Shown: piece by piece, positions 26,543 through 35,139 of the stretch | Layout of the letters: every line of letters starts with the position of its first letter | How positions within the stretch are numbered: the stretch's first letter is position 1 | NCBI GenBank assembly: GCA_964501315.1 | Contig: CAZCSO010000003.1 | Location: 39,055-103,054, forward strand | Reading direction: 5' to 3' | Source of the DNA: UBA5603 sp964501315 | GTDB taxonomy: Bacteria; Bacillota_I; Bacilli_A; Izemoplasmatales; Hujiaoplasmataceae | Length of the DNA stretch: 64,000 nucleotides | The notes under the pieces: generated by a model | The model's database searches: none | Told to the model about the DNA's origin: nothing | Seen by the model: only the letters and a program-made list of their open reading frames with translations | Position numbers and translations under genes: made by a program

Positions 26543-26959
26543 GTGAAATCATATCGTCTTGTTGATTTGGCCACAGGCGATAGTGCAAGCATTACAAAAC
26601 AATTTTTTGAAGCGGATGTTTTGAATTATGCAGCAGTATCGGGAGATTCAAATCCCGTACACGTGGATGAAGAGTATGCGAAAACAACTCTTTTTAAAGC
26701 ACGGGTTGTACACGGGATGTTAGTCGGAGGGATGTTTAGCTCTCTGTTTGGAACCATTATGCCTGGAATTGGAAGCATCTACATTTATCAAAGTCTGAAA
26801 TTTACTAAACCCGTATTTTTGAATGATACGATTACCGCAACGGTTACAGTAAAAGAATTGATTTTAGAAAAAAATCGCGTCGTATTTGATTGCGTCGCTA
26901 AAAATCAAAACGAAGAGGTTGTCATTGTGGGCGAAGCCCAACTAATGCCACCCAAATAG
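26543..26959 (+). CDS. MaoC-like (R)-specific enoyl-CoA hydratase
   Basis: 138 residues, hot-dog fold. The MaoC/PhaJ hydratase motif is visible as YAAVSGDSNPVHVDEEYA (about residues 29-46, catalytic Asp and His) and ARVVHGMLVGGMFSSLFG. Such enzymes hydrate crotonyl-CoA to (R)-3-hydroxybutyryl-CoA. First gene of the lysine operon; it could interconvert the crotonyl-CoA made by Kal, linking to acetoacetyl-CoA needed as CoA acceptor. That linkage is inference. Start GTG at 26543 with AAAGGAGGG 6 nt upstream. The next gene begins 10 bp after the stop. Confidence 0.85.
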   Translation: MKSYRLVDLATGDSASITKQFFEADVLNYAAVSGDSNPVHVDEEYAKTTLFKARVVHGMLVGGMFSSLFGTIMPGIGSIYIYQSLKFTKPVFLNDTITATVTVKELILEKNRVVFDCVAKNQNEEVVIVGEAQLMPPK

Positions 26960-26969
26960 GAGGGAATGT

Positions 26970-27626
26970 ATGCGAGGATTTATTCAGAAAGAACAAATTA
27001 TCCCCTTTTTGAAGGATGGATTGACCCTGATGGTGGGTGGATTCTTAGCCAATGGCAGTCCGGAAGAATTAATCAGTATCGTGATTGAATCCAACGTTAA
27101 AGATTTGACCATTGTTTGTAATGATGGTGGGTTCGTTGACAAAGGCTGCGGTCGGTTGATCGCATTGGGCCGCGTCAAAAAATTAATTGCTTCTCATATC
27201 GGCACCAACCCAGAGGTTGGACGACTGATGAACGAAGGTAGTCTAGAAGTCGAATTGGTTCCGCAAGGAACATTAGCGGAACGAATTCGGGCACATGGCG
27301 CCGGACTAGGGGGGATATTAACCCCCACCGGTTTAAAGACCGTCGTTGATAAAGGAAAACAAATTATCACATTAAACGGAATTGAGTACCTTTTAGAAGA
27401 ACCCATTAAGGCAGACATTGCCCTTCTGGGCGGCGCAATTGGCGACGAATTCGGAAATTTACGCTATCGCGGAACGATGCGCAATTTCAATCCCATAATG
27501 GCGATGGCTGCCGATTTGACGATTGCGGAAGTATCCAAAGTTGAAAAAGAATTGGATCCTGAAATGGTGATTACCCCTCACCCATTGGTAGATTATATTT
27601 TAGTAGGAGGCCACCATCATGGATGA
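26970..27626 (+). CDS. atoD: Butyryl-CoA:acetoacetate CoA-transferase subunit A
   Basis: 218 residues of CoA-transferase family I alpha subunit: GLTLMVGGFLANGSPEELI near the N-terminus, a CoA-binding region IGTNPEVGRLMNEGSLEVELVPQGTLAERIRAHGAGLGGILTPTG, and the C-terminal LTIAEVSKV. Together with subunit B it moves CoA from butyryl-CoA to acetoacetate, regenerating acetoacetyl-CoA for lysine fermentation. The ribosome binding site is AGGAGGGA. The 3' end overlaps the start of subunit B by 8 bp, indicating coupled translation. Confidence 0.92.
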   Translation: MRGFIQKEQIIPFLKDGLTLMVGGFLANGSPEELISIVIESNVKDLTIVCNDGGFVDKGCGRLIALGRVKKLIASHIGTNPEVGRLMNEGSLEVELVPQGTLAERIRAHGAGLGGILTPTGLKTVVDKGKQIITLNGIEYLLEEPIKADIALLGGAIGDEFGNLRYRGTMRNFNPIMAMAADLTIAEVSKVEKELDPEMVITPHPLVDYILVGGHHHG

Positions 27627-28266
27627 AAAGGTCATAATTGCGAAACGAATTGCCTTAGAACTTAAAAATGGTGACTTGGTTAATTTAGGGATTGGTATTC
27701 CAACCATGGTTGCGAACTATTTATCCGAAGACCAAGCAGTTGTCTTTCAAAGCGAAAATGGAATCATCGGATTGGGCCCTCTTTGTGAAGATGAAGAAGA
27801 AATCGTGAATGCTGGGGCGATGGGCGCATCGAGAGTTCCGGGCGGATCATTCTTTGATTCAGCAACGTCCTTTGCGATTATTCGTGGCGGGCATGTGGAC
27901 GTCACCGTATTGGGTGCGTTGGAAGTCGACGCCGAAGGGAGTTTGGCTTCATGGATCATTCCAGGAAAGAAAGTACCGGGAATGGGTGGTGCGATGGATT
28001 TGGTCGTTGGCGCTAAGAAAGTTATTATTGCGATGACCCATACTGCGAAAGGTATGCCCAAAATACTTAAGAAATGTTCTTTACCGCTCACAGCGTATCA
28101 TCAAGTTAACATGATTGTTACTGAGATGGCAGTTATTGAAGTGAAAGAAGACGGATTGCATTTGTTAGAAATCAATCCAGAGTATACAATTGATCAAGTC
28201 ATTGAATCAACGGAAGCGCCGTTGATCATTGAAAATGTCATTCCAATGAAGGAGATGGAAGTATGA
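27619..28266 (+). CDS. atoA: Butyryl-CoA:acetoacetate CoA-transferase subunit B
   Basis: 215 residues of the beta subunit. The catalytic Glu is in SENGIIGLGP (S-E-N-G), which forms the glutamyl-CoA thioester. Other family segments are NLGIGIPTMVANYL, VNAGAMGASRVPGGSFFDSATSF and IIPGKKVPGMGGAMDLV. It overlaps subunit A by 8 bp and kal by 4 bp (ATGA). Together with AtoD it completes the CoA-recycling step of butyrate formation from lysine. Confidence 0.92.
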   Translation: MDEKVIIAKRIALELKNGDLVNLGIGIPTMVANYLSEDQAVVFQSENGIIGLGPLCEDEEEIVNAGAMGASRVPGGSFFDSATSFAIIRGGHVDVTVLGALEVDAEGSLASWIIPGKKVPGMGGAMDLVVGAKKVIIAMTHTAKGMPKILKKCSLPLTAYHQVNMIVTEMAVIEVKEDGLHLLEINPEYTIDQVIESTEAPLIIENVIPMKEMEV

Positions 28267-28643
28267 AAATAATGTTACGTCAACGGATGTCGTTACACGA
28301 CGCCCACTATGGAGGTAATCTGGTCGATGGTGCCCGCATTATGGCTCTTTTTGGAGACGCTGCTACTGAACTGCTTATTCGTAACGATGGCGACGAAGGA
28401 CTCTTTCGCGCGTATGATCAGGTCGATTTCTTAGCACCGGTTTATGCCGGAGATTACTTGGAAGTTTACGCTACGCTTGTTTCTTCAGGAAATACGTCAC
28501 GTAAGATGACATTCGAATGTTATAAAGTGATTGAAGCCGAACCTTCGGTATCTCCTTCTGCAGCACGGGCATTAGAAACGCCCATTTTGGTTGCGAGCGC
28601 GAGCGGAACGTGCATCGTTTTAAAGGAGAATCAACGGCGTTAA
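28263..28643 (+). CDS. kal: 3-aminobutyryl-CoA ammonia-lyase
   Basis: 126 residues, hot-dog fold related to acyl-CoA thioesterases. Recognisable Kal segments are RQRMSLHDAHYGGNLVDGARIMALFGDAATELLI and FLAPVYAGDYLEVYATLV. It eliminates ammonia from L-3-aminobutyryl-CoA to give crotonyl-CoA, the second deamination in lysine fermentation. The gene order atoDA-kal-kce-kdd-kamA is the one seen in lysine-fermenting bacteria and supports the assignment. The start overlaps the atoA stop. Two Met codons (28263 and 28269) are possible. Confidence 0.88.
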   Translation: MKIMLRQRMSLHDAHYGGNLVDGARIMALFGDAATELLIRNDGDEGLFRAYDQVDFLAPVYAGDYLEVYATLVSSGNTSRKMTFECYKVIEAEPSVSPSAARALETPILVASASGTCIVLKENQRR

Positions 28644-29464
28644 TGGAAAAACTAATTATTACCTGTGCATTGACCGGCGCAGAAGTGACCAAAGAACAAA
28701 ATCCAGCTGTTCCGTACACGGTAGAAGAAATGGCTCTTTCAGCCTATGAAGCGTATCAAGCGGGAGCGAGTGTCATCCATGTTCATGCTCGAACCGATGA
28801 TGGAAAACCAACGCATACGTATGAACGGTTTAAAGCCATCGTTGAAGCCATTCAAATGAGATGCCCCGACGTAATTATTCAGCTGACGACTGGCGGAGCG
28901 ATTGGCATGTCGCGCGATGAACGTTTGACGCCCATCCAATTGAATCCAGAGATGGCTACGCTTGATTGTGGAACCTTAAACTTTGGTGGCGACGATATCT
29001 TTGTCAATACTGAGAATGACATTATCTATATGGGACAATTTTTGGAAAACAACAGTGTTTATAAAGAGTTAGAATGCTTTGAAAAAGGTCACGTCGATAC
29101 GGTTTTACGATTGGTAAAAAAAGGATTGTTACACGGACCACTCCATTTTTCATTCGTCTTAGGCGTCAATGGCGGTATGAGTGGTGAAGTTCGTGATTTC
29201 TTATTTATGAAGGATTCGATTCCAAACGACGCAACGTACAGCGTCGCAGGAATTGGACGATATGAGTTTCTTCTAGCCGAACAAGCCATTATACAAGGTG
29301 GTCACGTTCGTGTGGGCTTAGAAGATAACTTATACGTTGAAAAAGGCGTATTGGCATCGTCCAACGCCCAATTGGTTTCTAAGGTTGTTGAAATGGCTAA
29401 GCGCTATAATCGCGAGATAGCAACACCGGATGAAGCTAGACAAATACTAAAGATGAAGAGGTAA
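28643..29464 (+). CDS. kce: 3-keto-5-aminohexanoate cleavage enzyme
   Basis: 273-residue BKACE-family TIM barrel. Visible signatures are the opening LIITCALTGAEVTKEQNPAVPYT, the Zn-binding H-x-H in SVIHVHARTDDGKPTH, LTTGGAIGMSRDERL, and the C-terminal VRVGLEDNLYVEKGVLASSNAQLV. It converts 3-keto-5-aminohexanoate plus acetyl-CoA to L-3-aminobutyryl-CoA plus acetoacetate, feeding Kal and AtoDA. The ATG at 28643 overlaps the kal stop (TAATG). AAAGGAG sits inside the kal 3' end. An in-frame upstream ATG at 28610 is not needed. Confidence 0.93.
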   Translation: MEKLIITCALTGAEVTKEQNPAVPYTVEEMALSAYEAYQAGASVIHVHARTDDGKPTHTYERFKAIVEAIQMRCPDVIIQLTTGGAIGMSRDERLTPIQLNPEMATLDCGTLNFGGDDIFVNTENDIIYMGQFLENNSVYKELECFEKGHVDTVLRLVKKGLLHGPLHFSFVLGVNGGMSGEVRDFLFMKDSIPNDATYSVAGIGRYEFLLAEQAIIQGGHVRVGLEDNLYVEKGVLASSNAQLVSKVVEMAKRYNREIATPDEARQILKMKR

Positions 29465-29468
29465 TGAC

Positions 29469-30506
29469 ATGAAGAGTTGTCCATATGGAACACATCGGGT
29501 AATCGCACCAATTGGGGCTTTGCCTCAATCGGCTGATAAGATTGATAACACGATGGTATGTTACGAAAATGAACTTTTGATTGATGTTGAAACATTGAAT
29601 ATTGATTCAGCTTCATTCACACAGATAAAGACCGTATGTAACCACGATGAAGAAAAAATGAAAACGATGATTCTAGATATCGTCCAACAACGCGGGAAGA
29701 TGCAAAACCCCGTTACCGGAAGCGGTGGGATGTTATTGGGAACGATTCGACAAATCGGATCGGCCTTGAAAACGGATCTAAAGGTCGGCGATTCCATAGC
29801 TACTTTGGTATCGTTATCATTAACACCACTGAAGATCAATAATATTAAACGTCTTCACATGACCAAAGATCAAGTTGACATCGATGGTCAAGCCATCTTG
29901 TTTGAAACTGGAATATGCGCAAAAATTCCAGCTGATCTTCCTAAAGATTTGGTCTTGTCCGCACTTGATGTGGCAGGTGCTCCTGCTCAAGTTAACAAAC
30001 TTGTAAAAGAGAATGATTCCGTATTGATCATTGGCGCAGGTGGAAAAAGCGGTATCTTATGTTCTTATCAAGCCAGAAAAAGTGCTGGCGTCAATGGAAA
30101 AGTATATGGACTCATTTATGATGAATCCGAACGTGCCGACTTAGAAAAATTAGGTGTCTGCACCGCAATTATTCAAGCGGACGCACGAAAACCTATGGAT
30201 GTCTATCATAAAGTCATGGCCATAAACAATCAAGAAAAAGTCAATGTATCCATTAACGTCGTCAATGTACCATCGACGGAAATGGCAACCATCTTACCCA
30301 CGCGTGACGATGGCATTGTTTATTTCTTTGGAATGGCCACATCATTTTCAAAAGCTGCTTTAGGCGCTGAAGGAATCAAGAGTGAAGCGACCATGATGAT
30401 TGGCAACGGGTATACGTCTCATCATGATGAACTGACCCTCAATTTACTTCGGGAATCAAAAACGTTATACGATATCTTTAAGAGAAGATACGGATCGGAG
30501 GCATAA
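29469..30506 (+). CDS. kdd: L-erythro-3,5-diaminohexanoate dehydrogenase
   Basis: 345 residues. Begins CPYGTHRVIAPIGALPQSAD, typical of Kdd, with a zinc-free MDR-like fold and the dinucleotide-binding loop VLIIGAGGKSGIL (about residues 184-196). It oxidatively deaminates 3,5-diaminohexanoate to 3-keto-5-aminohexanoate with NAD(P)+, releasing the first ammonia. It lies immediately after kce (4-bp gap) and 1 bp before kamA, consistent with one polycistronic transcript. Confidence 0.93.
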   Translation: MKSCPYGTHRVIAPIGALPQSADKIDNTMVCYENELLIDVETLNIDSASFTQIKTVCNHDEEKMKTMILDIVQQRGKMQNPVTGSGGMLLGTIRQIGSALKTDLKVGDSIATLVSLSLTPLKINNIKRLHMTKDQVDIDGQAILFETGICAKIPADLPKDLVLSALDVAGAPAQVNKLVKENDSVLIIGAGGKSGILCSYQARKSAGVNGKVYGLIYDESERADLEKLGVCTAIIQADARKPMDVYHKVMAINNQEKVNVSINVVNVPSTEMATILPTRDDGIVYFFGMATSFSKAALGAEGIKSEATMMIGNGYTSHHDELTLNLLRESKTLYDIFKRRYGSEA

Positions 30507-30507
30507 T

Positions 30508-31773
30508 ATGTTACAACTCAATAACCGTTACTTAGAACGAAAAGCCAAATACTTCCCTACGGTTACGGATGCCCAATGGAATGACTGGCACTGGCAAGTT
30601 CGCAACCGAATTACATCGGTTGAAGACTTAAAAAAATACATTCCACTAACCGATAAGGAAGAATCTCAAATCGCAGCCGTATTGGGTAAATTCAGAATGG
30701 CGATTACGCCTTATTATTTATGCCTAATTGACCCGGAGAACCCCAATTGTCCCATTCGTCAACAAGCCATACCTTCGGTCATGGAAATGACGATTGGTAA
30801 AAACGACATGCTTGATCCGTTAGATGAAGATATTGACTCGCCCGTACCGGGTTTGACGCATCGCTATCCAGATCGTGTGTTATTCTTAATCACGGATATG
30901 TGCAGTATGTACTGCCGTCATTGTACACGCCGTCGATTTGCGGGTCAACACGACCATGAATCCAGTCAAGAACGGATTAATAAAGCCATTGACTACATTC
31001 GCAAAACACCGCAAGTGAGAGACGTCTTGTTATCGGGCGGGGATGCTTTGTTAATGAGTGATGAACGCTTAGAAGCCATCATCAAAGAATTGAGAAGCAT
31101 TGATCACGTTGAAATTATCCGTATTGGCACAAGAACACCGGTCGTTATGCCTCAAAGGATAACCGAAAATTTCGTTTCCATGATTAAAAAATACCATCCT
31201 ATTTGGATTAACACGCATTTTAATCACTACGATGAATTTACCGTAGAGAGTAAACAAGCCATTGACCGATTAGCCGATGCAGGGGTTCCGCTTGGCAACC
31301 AAAGCGTTTTATTACGCGGTGTCAACGACTGCGTCCATATCATGAGACGTTTGGTGACGGGACTAGCGCAGATGCGAATTCGTCCCTATTATTTGTATCA
31401 ATGCGATTTATCGTTAGGTATTGAACATTTCCGTACCCCCATCAGCAAGGGAATCGAAATCATCGAAGGATTACGTGGTCACGTGAGTGGCTTTTGCGTA
31501 CCGACCTTCGTGGTGGATGCACCCGGTGGAGGCGGAAAGATTCCGGTCATGCCTAATTATGTGATTTCAACGTCGCCACACCGTACGGTTTTACGAAATT
31601 ATGAAGGCGTTATTACGACGTACTCAGAACCAACCATCTATGAAGAAGAATGTCATTGCCCGGATTGCGAACAACATCGGAAAACCGAAGGGGTCAGCGC
31701 ATTGTTAGCCGGTGAAACGTTAGCTATTGAACCCAGTGAATTAAAACGGAGACAACGCTCATCAAAGCATTAA
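30508..31773 (+). CDS. kamA: Lysine 2,3-aminomutase (radical SAM, PLP)
   Basis: 421 residues. The [4Fe-4S]/SAM motif C-x3-C-x2-C is at Cys132, Cys136 and Cys139 (MCSMYCRHCTRRR). The PLP Schiff-base Lys is Lys344 in APGGGGKIPV, and a C-terminal CHCPDC Zn-binding pair is present. It interconverts L-lysine and L-beta-lysine using a 5'-deoxyadenosyl radical, the first step of the pathway. Length matches the characterised clostridial enzyme. The 3' end overlaps the proposed kamB start by 13 nt. Confidence 0.96.
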   Translation: MLQLNNRYLERKAKYFPTVTDAQWNDWHWQVRNRITSVEDLKKYIPLTDKEESQIAAVLGKFRMAITPYYLCLIDPENPNCPIRQQAIPSVMEMTIGKNDMLDPLDEDIDSPVPGLTHRYPDRVLFLITDMCSMYCRHCTRRRFAGQHDHESSQERINKAIDYIRKTPQVRDVLLSGGDALLMSDERLEAIIKELRSIDHVEIIRIGTRTPVVMPQRITENFVSMIKKYHPIWINTHFNHYDEFTVESKQAIDRLADAGVPLGNQSVLLRGVNDCVHIMRRLVTGLAQMRIRPYYLYQCDLSLGIEHFRTPISKGIEIIEGLRGHVSGFCVPTFVVDAPGGGGKIPVMPNYVISTSPHRTVLRNYEGVITTYSEPTIYEEECHCPDCEQHRKTEGVSALLAGETLAIEPSELKRRQRSSKH

Positions 31774-32771
31774 GATCCCTTATTGACCCCTATTCCGTAA
31801 TAAGCATCATTGGAAATGCAAAAAACGCTGGAAAGACTACCGTCTTAAACGCCATCATTGATGAGTATCGTCATCAATCATTGGCGATTACGTCAATTGG
31901 TCTAGACGGCGAACAAATTGATAACGTGACCTTCTTACCGAAACCACGGATTTTTGTTTATGAATCCATGGTGGTCGCAACCGCAAAAGAATGCTTGAAG
32001 TCGATTGAAGCGAAGTATGAAATGGTTGCGACCACATCGATCTCGAGTGCGCTTGGTCCCATCGTTCTGATTCGAATCACCCAATCCGGTAACTGCTTGA
32101 TTGGAGGACCATCGACTTCTACGGAAATGGAAATGATTATTCAGACGTTAAAGGCGATGAACATAAAGAAGATACTAATCGATGGCGCTTTTTCTCGAAA
32201 GACGGTTACGACATCTTCGGATGCCTGTTTCTATGTTGTCGGCGCAAGTTATTCGTCTTCTTTAGAAAAAGTGATTGAACAAGCGAAAGAAACTTTACTT
32301 CAATTCTCGTTTCCACAATCGTCGATTGCGCAGGCACTGATAAATCAAAAGACAATTTGCTTACTCAAATCCAATAAGTTGATATCATTGCCTTATGATA
32401 CAATCTTTGGTAACGAAGAAACCCTGATTAATCAATTTGACAATTCCGTCAAAGGTGTATTCTTTCCAGGAGCTTTGACTGCTTCTTTCATAAAAAGAAC
32501 GCTTCAGCGATGGAAAGAACTGACGCCAGAGATGATCATCAAAACGCCTACGCATTTTATCAGCGACGAACGGGTTATGAGTGTCCTTCACCGTTTTAAT
32601 GGTCGTATTTCTGTTGTTCAGCCCATCAATCTAGTCGGGGTTATGTACAATCCCTTTTCACCGTTAGGGTTTGAATTTGATGACGATAATTTTCAATTGA
32701 AATTGAAATCCATAACCGATTTACCGGTTATCAATGTAAAAAAAGAAATGGATAATGATAGTTATGAATAA
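31761..32771 (+). CDS. kamB: KamB-like P-loop protein, probable lysine 5,6-aminomutase reactivase subunit (non-AUG start)
   Basis: The frame carries an N-terminal P-loop, SIIGNAKNAGKTTVLNAI (G-x4-G-K-T), about 15 residues after the proposed start. Between the upstream in-frame stop (31737) and this P-loop there is no ATG, GTG or TTG. The first TTG (31881) would delete the P-loop. GGAG at 31748-31751 lies 9 nt before an ATC codon at 31761, which I take as a rare AUU/AUC-type start giving 336 residues. The position between kamA and kamD matches KamB, described as part of the factor that reactivates the B12 mutase KamDE. The MutS-like KamC usually beside it is absent here. Function is by context; the start is uncertain. 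Confidence 0.6.
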   Translation: MKALRSLIDPYSVISIIGNAKNAGKTTVLNAIIDEYRHQSLAITSIGLDGEQIDNVTFLPKPRIFVYESMVVATAKECLKSIEAKYEMVATTSISSALGPIVLIRITQSGNCLIGGPSTSTEMEMIIQTLKAMNIKKILIDGAFSRKTVTTSSDACFYVVGASYSSSLEKVIEQAKETLLQFSFPQSSIAQALINQKTICLLKSNKLISLPYDTIFGNEETLINQFDNSVKGVFFPGALTASFIKRTLQRWKELTPEMIIKTPTHFISDERVMSVLHRFNGRISVVQPINLVGVMYNPFSPLGFEFDDDNFQLKLKSITDLPVINVKKEMDNDSYE

Positions 32772-34320
32772 ACTTAAACTAAACACATCCGTCATTCAAA
32801 CGTGTCGAAATCACGCTTTGGCGATTGCGAATGATGTTCAACAATTTATCAATCAACATTCCACCGTTACCATCGAACGCAGCGTATTACGCTTGTTAGG
32901 TGTTGATGGTGTCGATGCGTTTGACATTCCGATTTGCAATAAAATGGTGGACGACGTCTTAAAAAACGGAGACATCACCAAGGGTGTTGCTCGTTATTTG
33001 GCTAGCGCATTAGCCGCCACGAACATGGGATTATCGGACTATGTTCTAGTGTATTCTGAAGGACAAGAAACATTGACGAAGTATCCACTTCTGAGTGTTA
33101 AAGAAGCCGATGTACTTTTAAAACCTTATTTAGACAAAACCTTTGAAAAAATTAAAGCCAACCGAAGAACACGAAACGCCTATCTTACTCAATATCCGCC
33201 GAAAAAAACCGAACTCTACGTTATTGTCGCAACGGGCAATATTCATGAAGACGTGATTCAAGCTGTTTCGGCAGCGAAAGCTGGAGCGGACATTATTGCG
33301 GTCATTCGCACCACGGGTCAATCGCTTTTGGATTACGTTCCTTATGGATTAACAACCGAAGGATTCGGGGGAACCTATGCCACACAAGCCAATTTTAAGT
33401 TGATGAGAGAGGCTTTGGACAAAGTATCAAAAGAAGAGAATCGGTACATAAAATTAGTCAATTACGCATCAGGTCTATGCATGCCGGAAATCGCCGCAAT
33501 GGGCGCTTTAGAACGATTGGATGTTTTGTTGAACGATAGTATGTACGGCATCATTTTTAGAGATATCAACATGCAACGTACGTTCATCGACCAGTACTTT
33601 TCACGGTTGATTAATGCCTATGCGGGCATCATTATCAATACGGGGGAAGACAACTATCTGACGACATCCGACGCTTTCGAACAAGCGCATACGGTATTGG
33701 CTTCACAATTCATCAACGAACAATTTGCGATCAAAGCGCGCTTGCCCAAATCGTTGATGGGATTAGGTCATGCCTTTGAAATTGACCCCGCAATTGAAAA
33801 TAGTTTTTTATACGAATATGCACAAGCGCAAATGGCGCGTGAAATATTCCCTGAAGCACCGCTCAAATACATGCCACCAACCAAACACATTACTGGCAAT
33901 ATCTTCAGAGCGTATCAACAAAACGTCATGTTCAATATGGTCACAACTTTGACCGATCAATCGATTCATCTGTTAGGCATGATGACGGAAGCCATTCATA
34001 CGCCGTTTATGCAAGATCGTTTCTTAGCCATCCAAAACGCTAAGATGATTCAAACCGCCATGAAGTCCTTGGGTGAAGACATCGAATTTAAAGAAAACGG
34101 AATTATGCAGAGAAGAGCGTATGAAGTCCTTGACTCCGCAAATGAATTATTGGATTCGATAGAAAAGCAAACCTTATTCACCGCATTGGAACACGGTGTC
34201 TTTGCGGACATCAAACGTCCACGTGACGGTGGAAAAGGATTAGACGGAGTGTTTGTTCGCGGAAGCGAGTATTTTAATCCCGTCTTAACACGATTGGAAG
34301 GTGATGAACATGTTGATTAA
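32755..34320 (+). CDS. kamD: Lysine 5,6-aminomutase alpha subunit
   Basis: 521 residues with the family's TIM-barrel segments: ERSVLRLLGVDGVDAFDIPICN, YVIVATGNIHEDVIQAVSAAKAGADIIAVIRTTGQSLLDYVPYG and TEGFGGTYATQANFKLMREALD. It is the large subunit of the adenosylcobalamin/PLP enzyme that moves the terminal amino group of beta-lysine to give 3,5-diaminohexanoate. The start is ambiguous between ATG 32755 and ATG 32764; both overlap the kamB 3' end. It overlaps kamE at its own 3' end. Confidence 0.95.
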   Translation: MIVMNKLKLNTSVIQTCRNHALAIANDVQQFINQHSTVTIERSVLRLLGVDGVDAFDIPICNKMVDDVLKNGDITKGVARYLASALAATNMGLSDYVLVYSEGQETLTKYPLLSVKEADVLLKPYLDKTFEKIKANRRTRNAYLTQYPPKKTELYVIVATGNIHEDVIQAVSAAKAGADIIAVIRTTGQSLLDYVPYGLTTEGFGGTYATQANFKLMREALDKVSKEENRYIKLVNYASGLCMPEIAAMGALERLDVLLNDSMYGIIFRDINMQRTFIDQYFSRLINAYAGIIINTGEDNYLTTSDAFEQAHTVLASQFINEQFAIKARLPKSLMGLGHAFEIDPAIENSFLYEYAQAQMAREIFPEAPLKYMPPTKHITGNIFRAYQQNVMFNMVTTLTDQSIHLLGMMTEAIHTPFMQDRFLAIQNAKMIQTAMKSLGEDIEFKENGIMQRRAYEVLDSANELLDSIEKQTLFTALEHGVFADIKRPRDGGKGLDGVFVRGSEYFNPVLTRLEGDEHVD

Positions 34321-35041
34321 AGCTTATGGCGATACGATGAACGACGGTAAGGTTGAATTGTCATTTACGTTACCCGTAGAAGCCTCCGCAAAAGCCGTTG
34401 AAGCGGCGAAACAATACGCGACGCAAATGGGCATGATCAATCCCGGCGTGGTTCATTACGAAAGCATCGGACCTGGATTTACCTTCTTTGTGGTATACGG
34501 TAGTGTTCCTTTTACCGTTGATCTGTCAAAGATCAAAGTTAAAACGATTGAAACGCCAACGTATTCCAAAGACGATGTCGAACAGTTGATTGAAGAAAAA
34601 CTTCATCGCAATGTTGTATTCGTTGGCGCTTCAACGGGAACGGATGCACATACGGTCGGTATTGACGCCATCATGAACATGAAGGGGTATGCGGGACATT
34701 ACGGTCTAGAACGTTACAAACACGTTGATGCGTACAACTTAGGAAGCCAAGTGTTGAACGAAGCCTTCATTCAAAAAGCAAAAGAAGTCAACGCCGATGT
34801 GCTATTGGTCAGTCAAACCGTCACTCAAAAAGACGTTCATCTGAAAAACATGATTGAACTCGTAGAAATGCTCGAAGCCGAAGGTATGAGAGATAAGGTC
34901 ATCTTGATTGCCGGCGGAGCGCGTATTACCCATGAACTTGCCAAAGAATTGGGTTACGACGCCGGATTCGGACCGGGAAGTTTCGCAGAAGACGTGGCGA
35001 GCTTTGCTGTTCTGGAATTGATTCGACGTCAAGAAAAATAA
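34310..35041 (+). CDS. kamE: Lysine 5,6-aminomutase beta subunit (B12- and PLP-binding)
   Basis: 243 residues. The base-off cobalamin motif appears as D-x-H-x-x-G in GTDAHTVGIDA (His114 here). The PLP Lys lies 11 residues later in MNMKGYAGH (Lys125), exactly the spacing of His133 and Lys144 in the characterised enzyme. The Rossmann-like domain continues with VNADVLLVSQTVTQKD. Start choice: GGAAGG is adjacent to the GTG at 34301 but has a 9-nt spacing to the ATG at 34310. Last gene of the operon; a terminator follows. Confidence 0.95.
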   Translation: MLIKAYGDTMNDGKVELSFTLPVEASAKAVEAAKQYATQMGMINPGVVHYESIGPGFTFFVVYGSVPFTVDLSKIKVKTIETPTYSKDDVEQLIEEKLHRNVVFVGASTGTDAHTVGIDAIMNMKGYAGHYGLERYKHVDAYNLGSQVLNEAFIQKAKEVNADVLLVSQTVTQKDVHLKNMIELVEMLEAEGMRDKVILIAGGARITHELAKELGYDAGFGPGSFAEDVASFAVLELIRRQEK

Positions 35042-35044
35042 GTT

Positions 35045-35072
35045 AAAAAATCGACTTTTAGTCGGTTTTTTT
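35045..35072 (+). terminator. Terminator of the lysine-fermentation operon
   Basis: AAAAAATCGAC (35045-35055) pairs with GTCGGTTTTTT around TTTTA, ending in seven T. Confidence 0.85.
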
Positions 35073-35139
35073 ATTTCTGACGTCAATTTATTCGTTTTAT
35101 GATACAATGAAGATAATCTGTATAAGGAGCGCTGATGCC

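Noticed and set aside
30508..32771. Programmed -1 frameshift fusing kamA and kamB
   Set aside because: The overlap has no slippery heptamer or downstream pseudoknot, and KamA already has a normal full-length C-terminus. A GGAG-preceded ATC start explains the data better.
31881..32771. TTG at 31881 as the kamB start
   Set aside because: It removes the conserved P-loop that is plainly encoded in the same open frame upstream.
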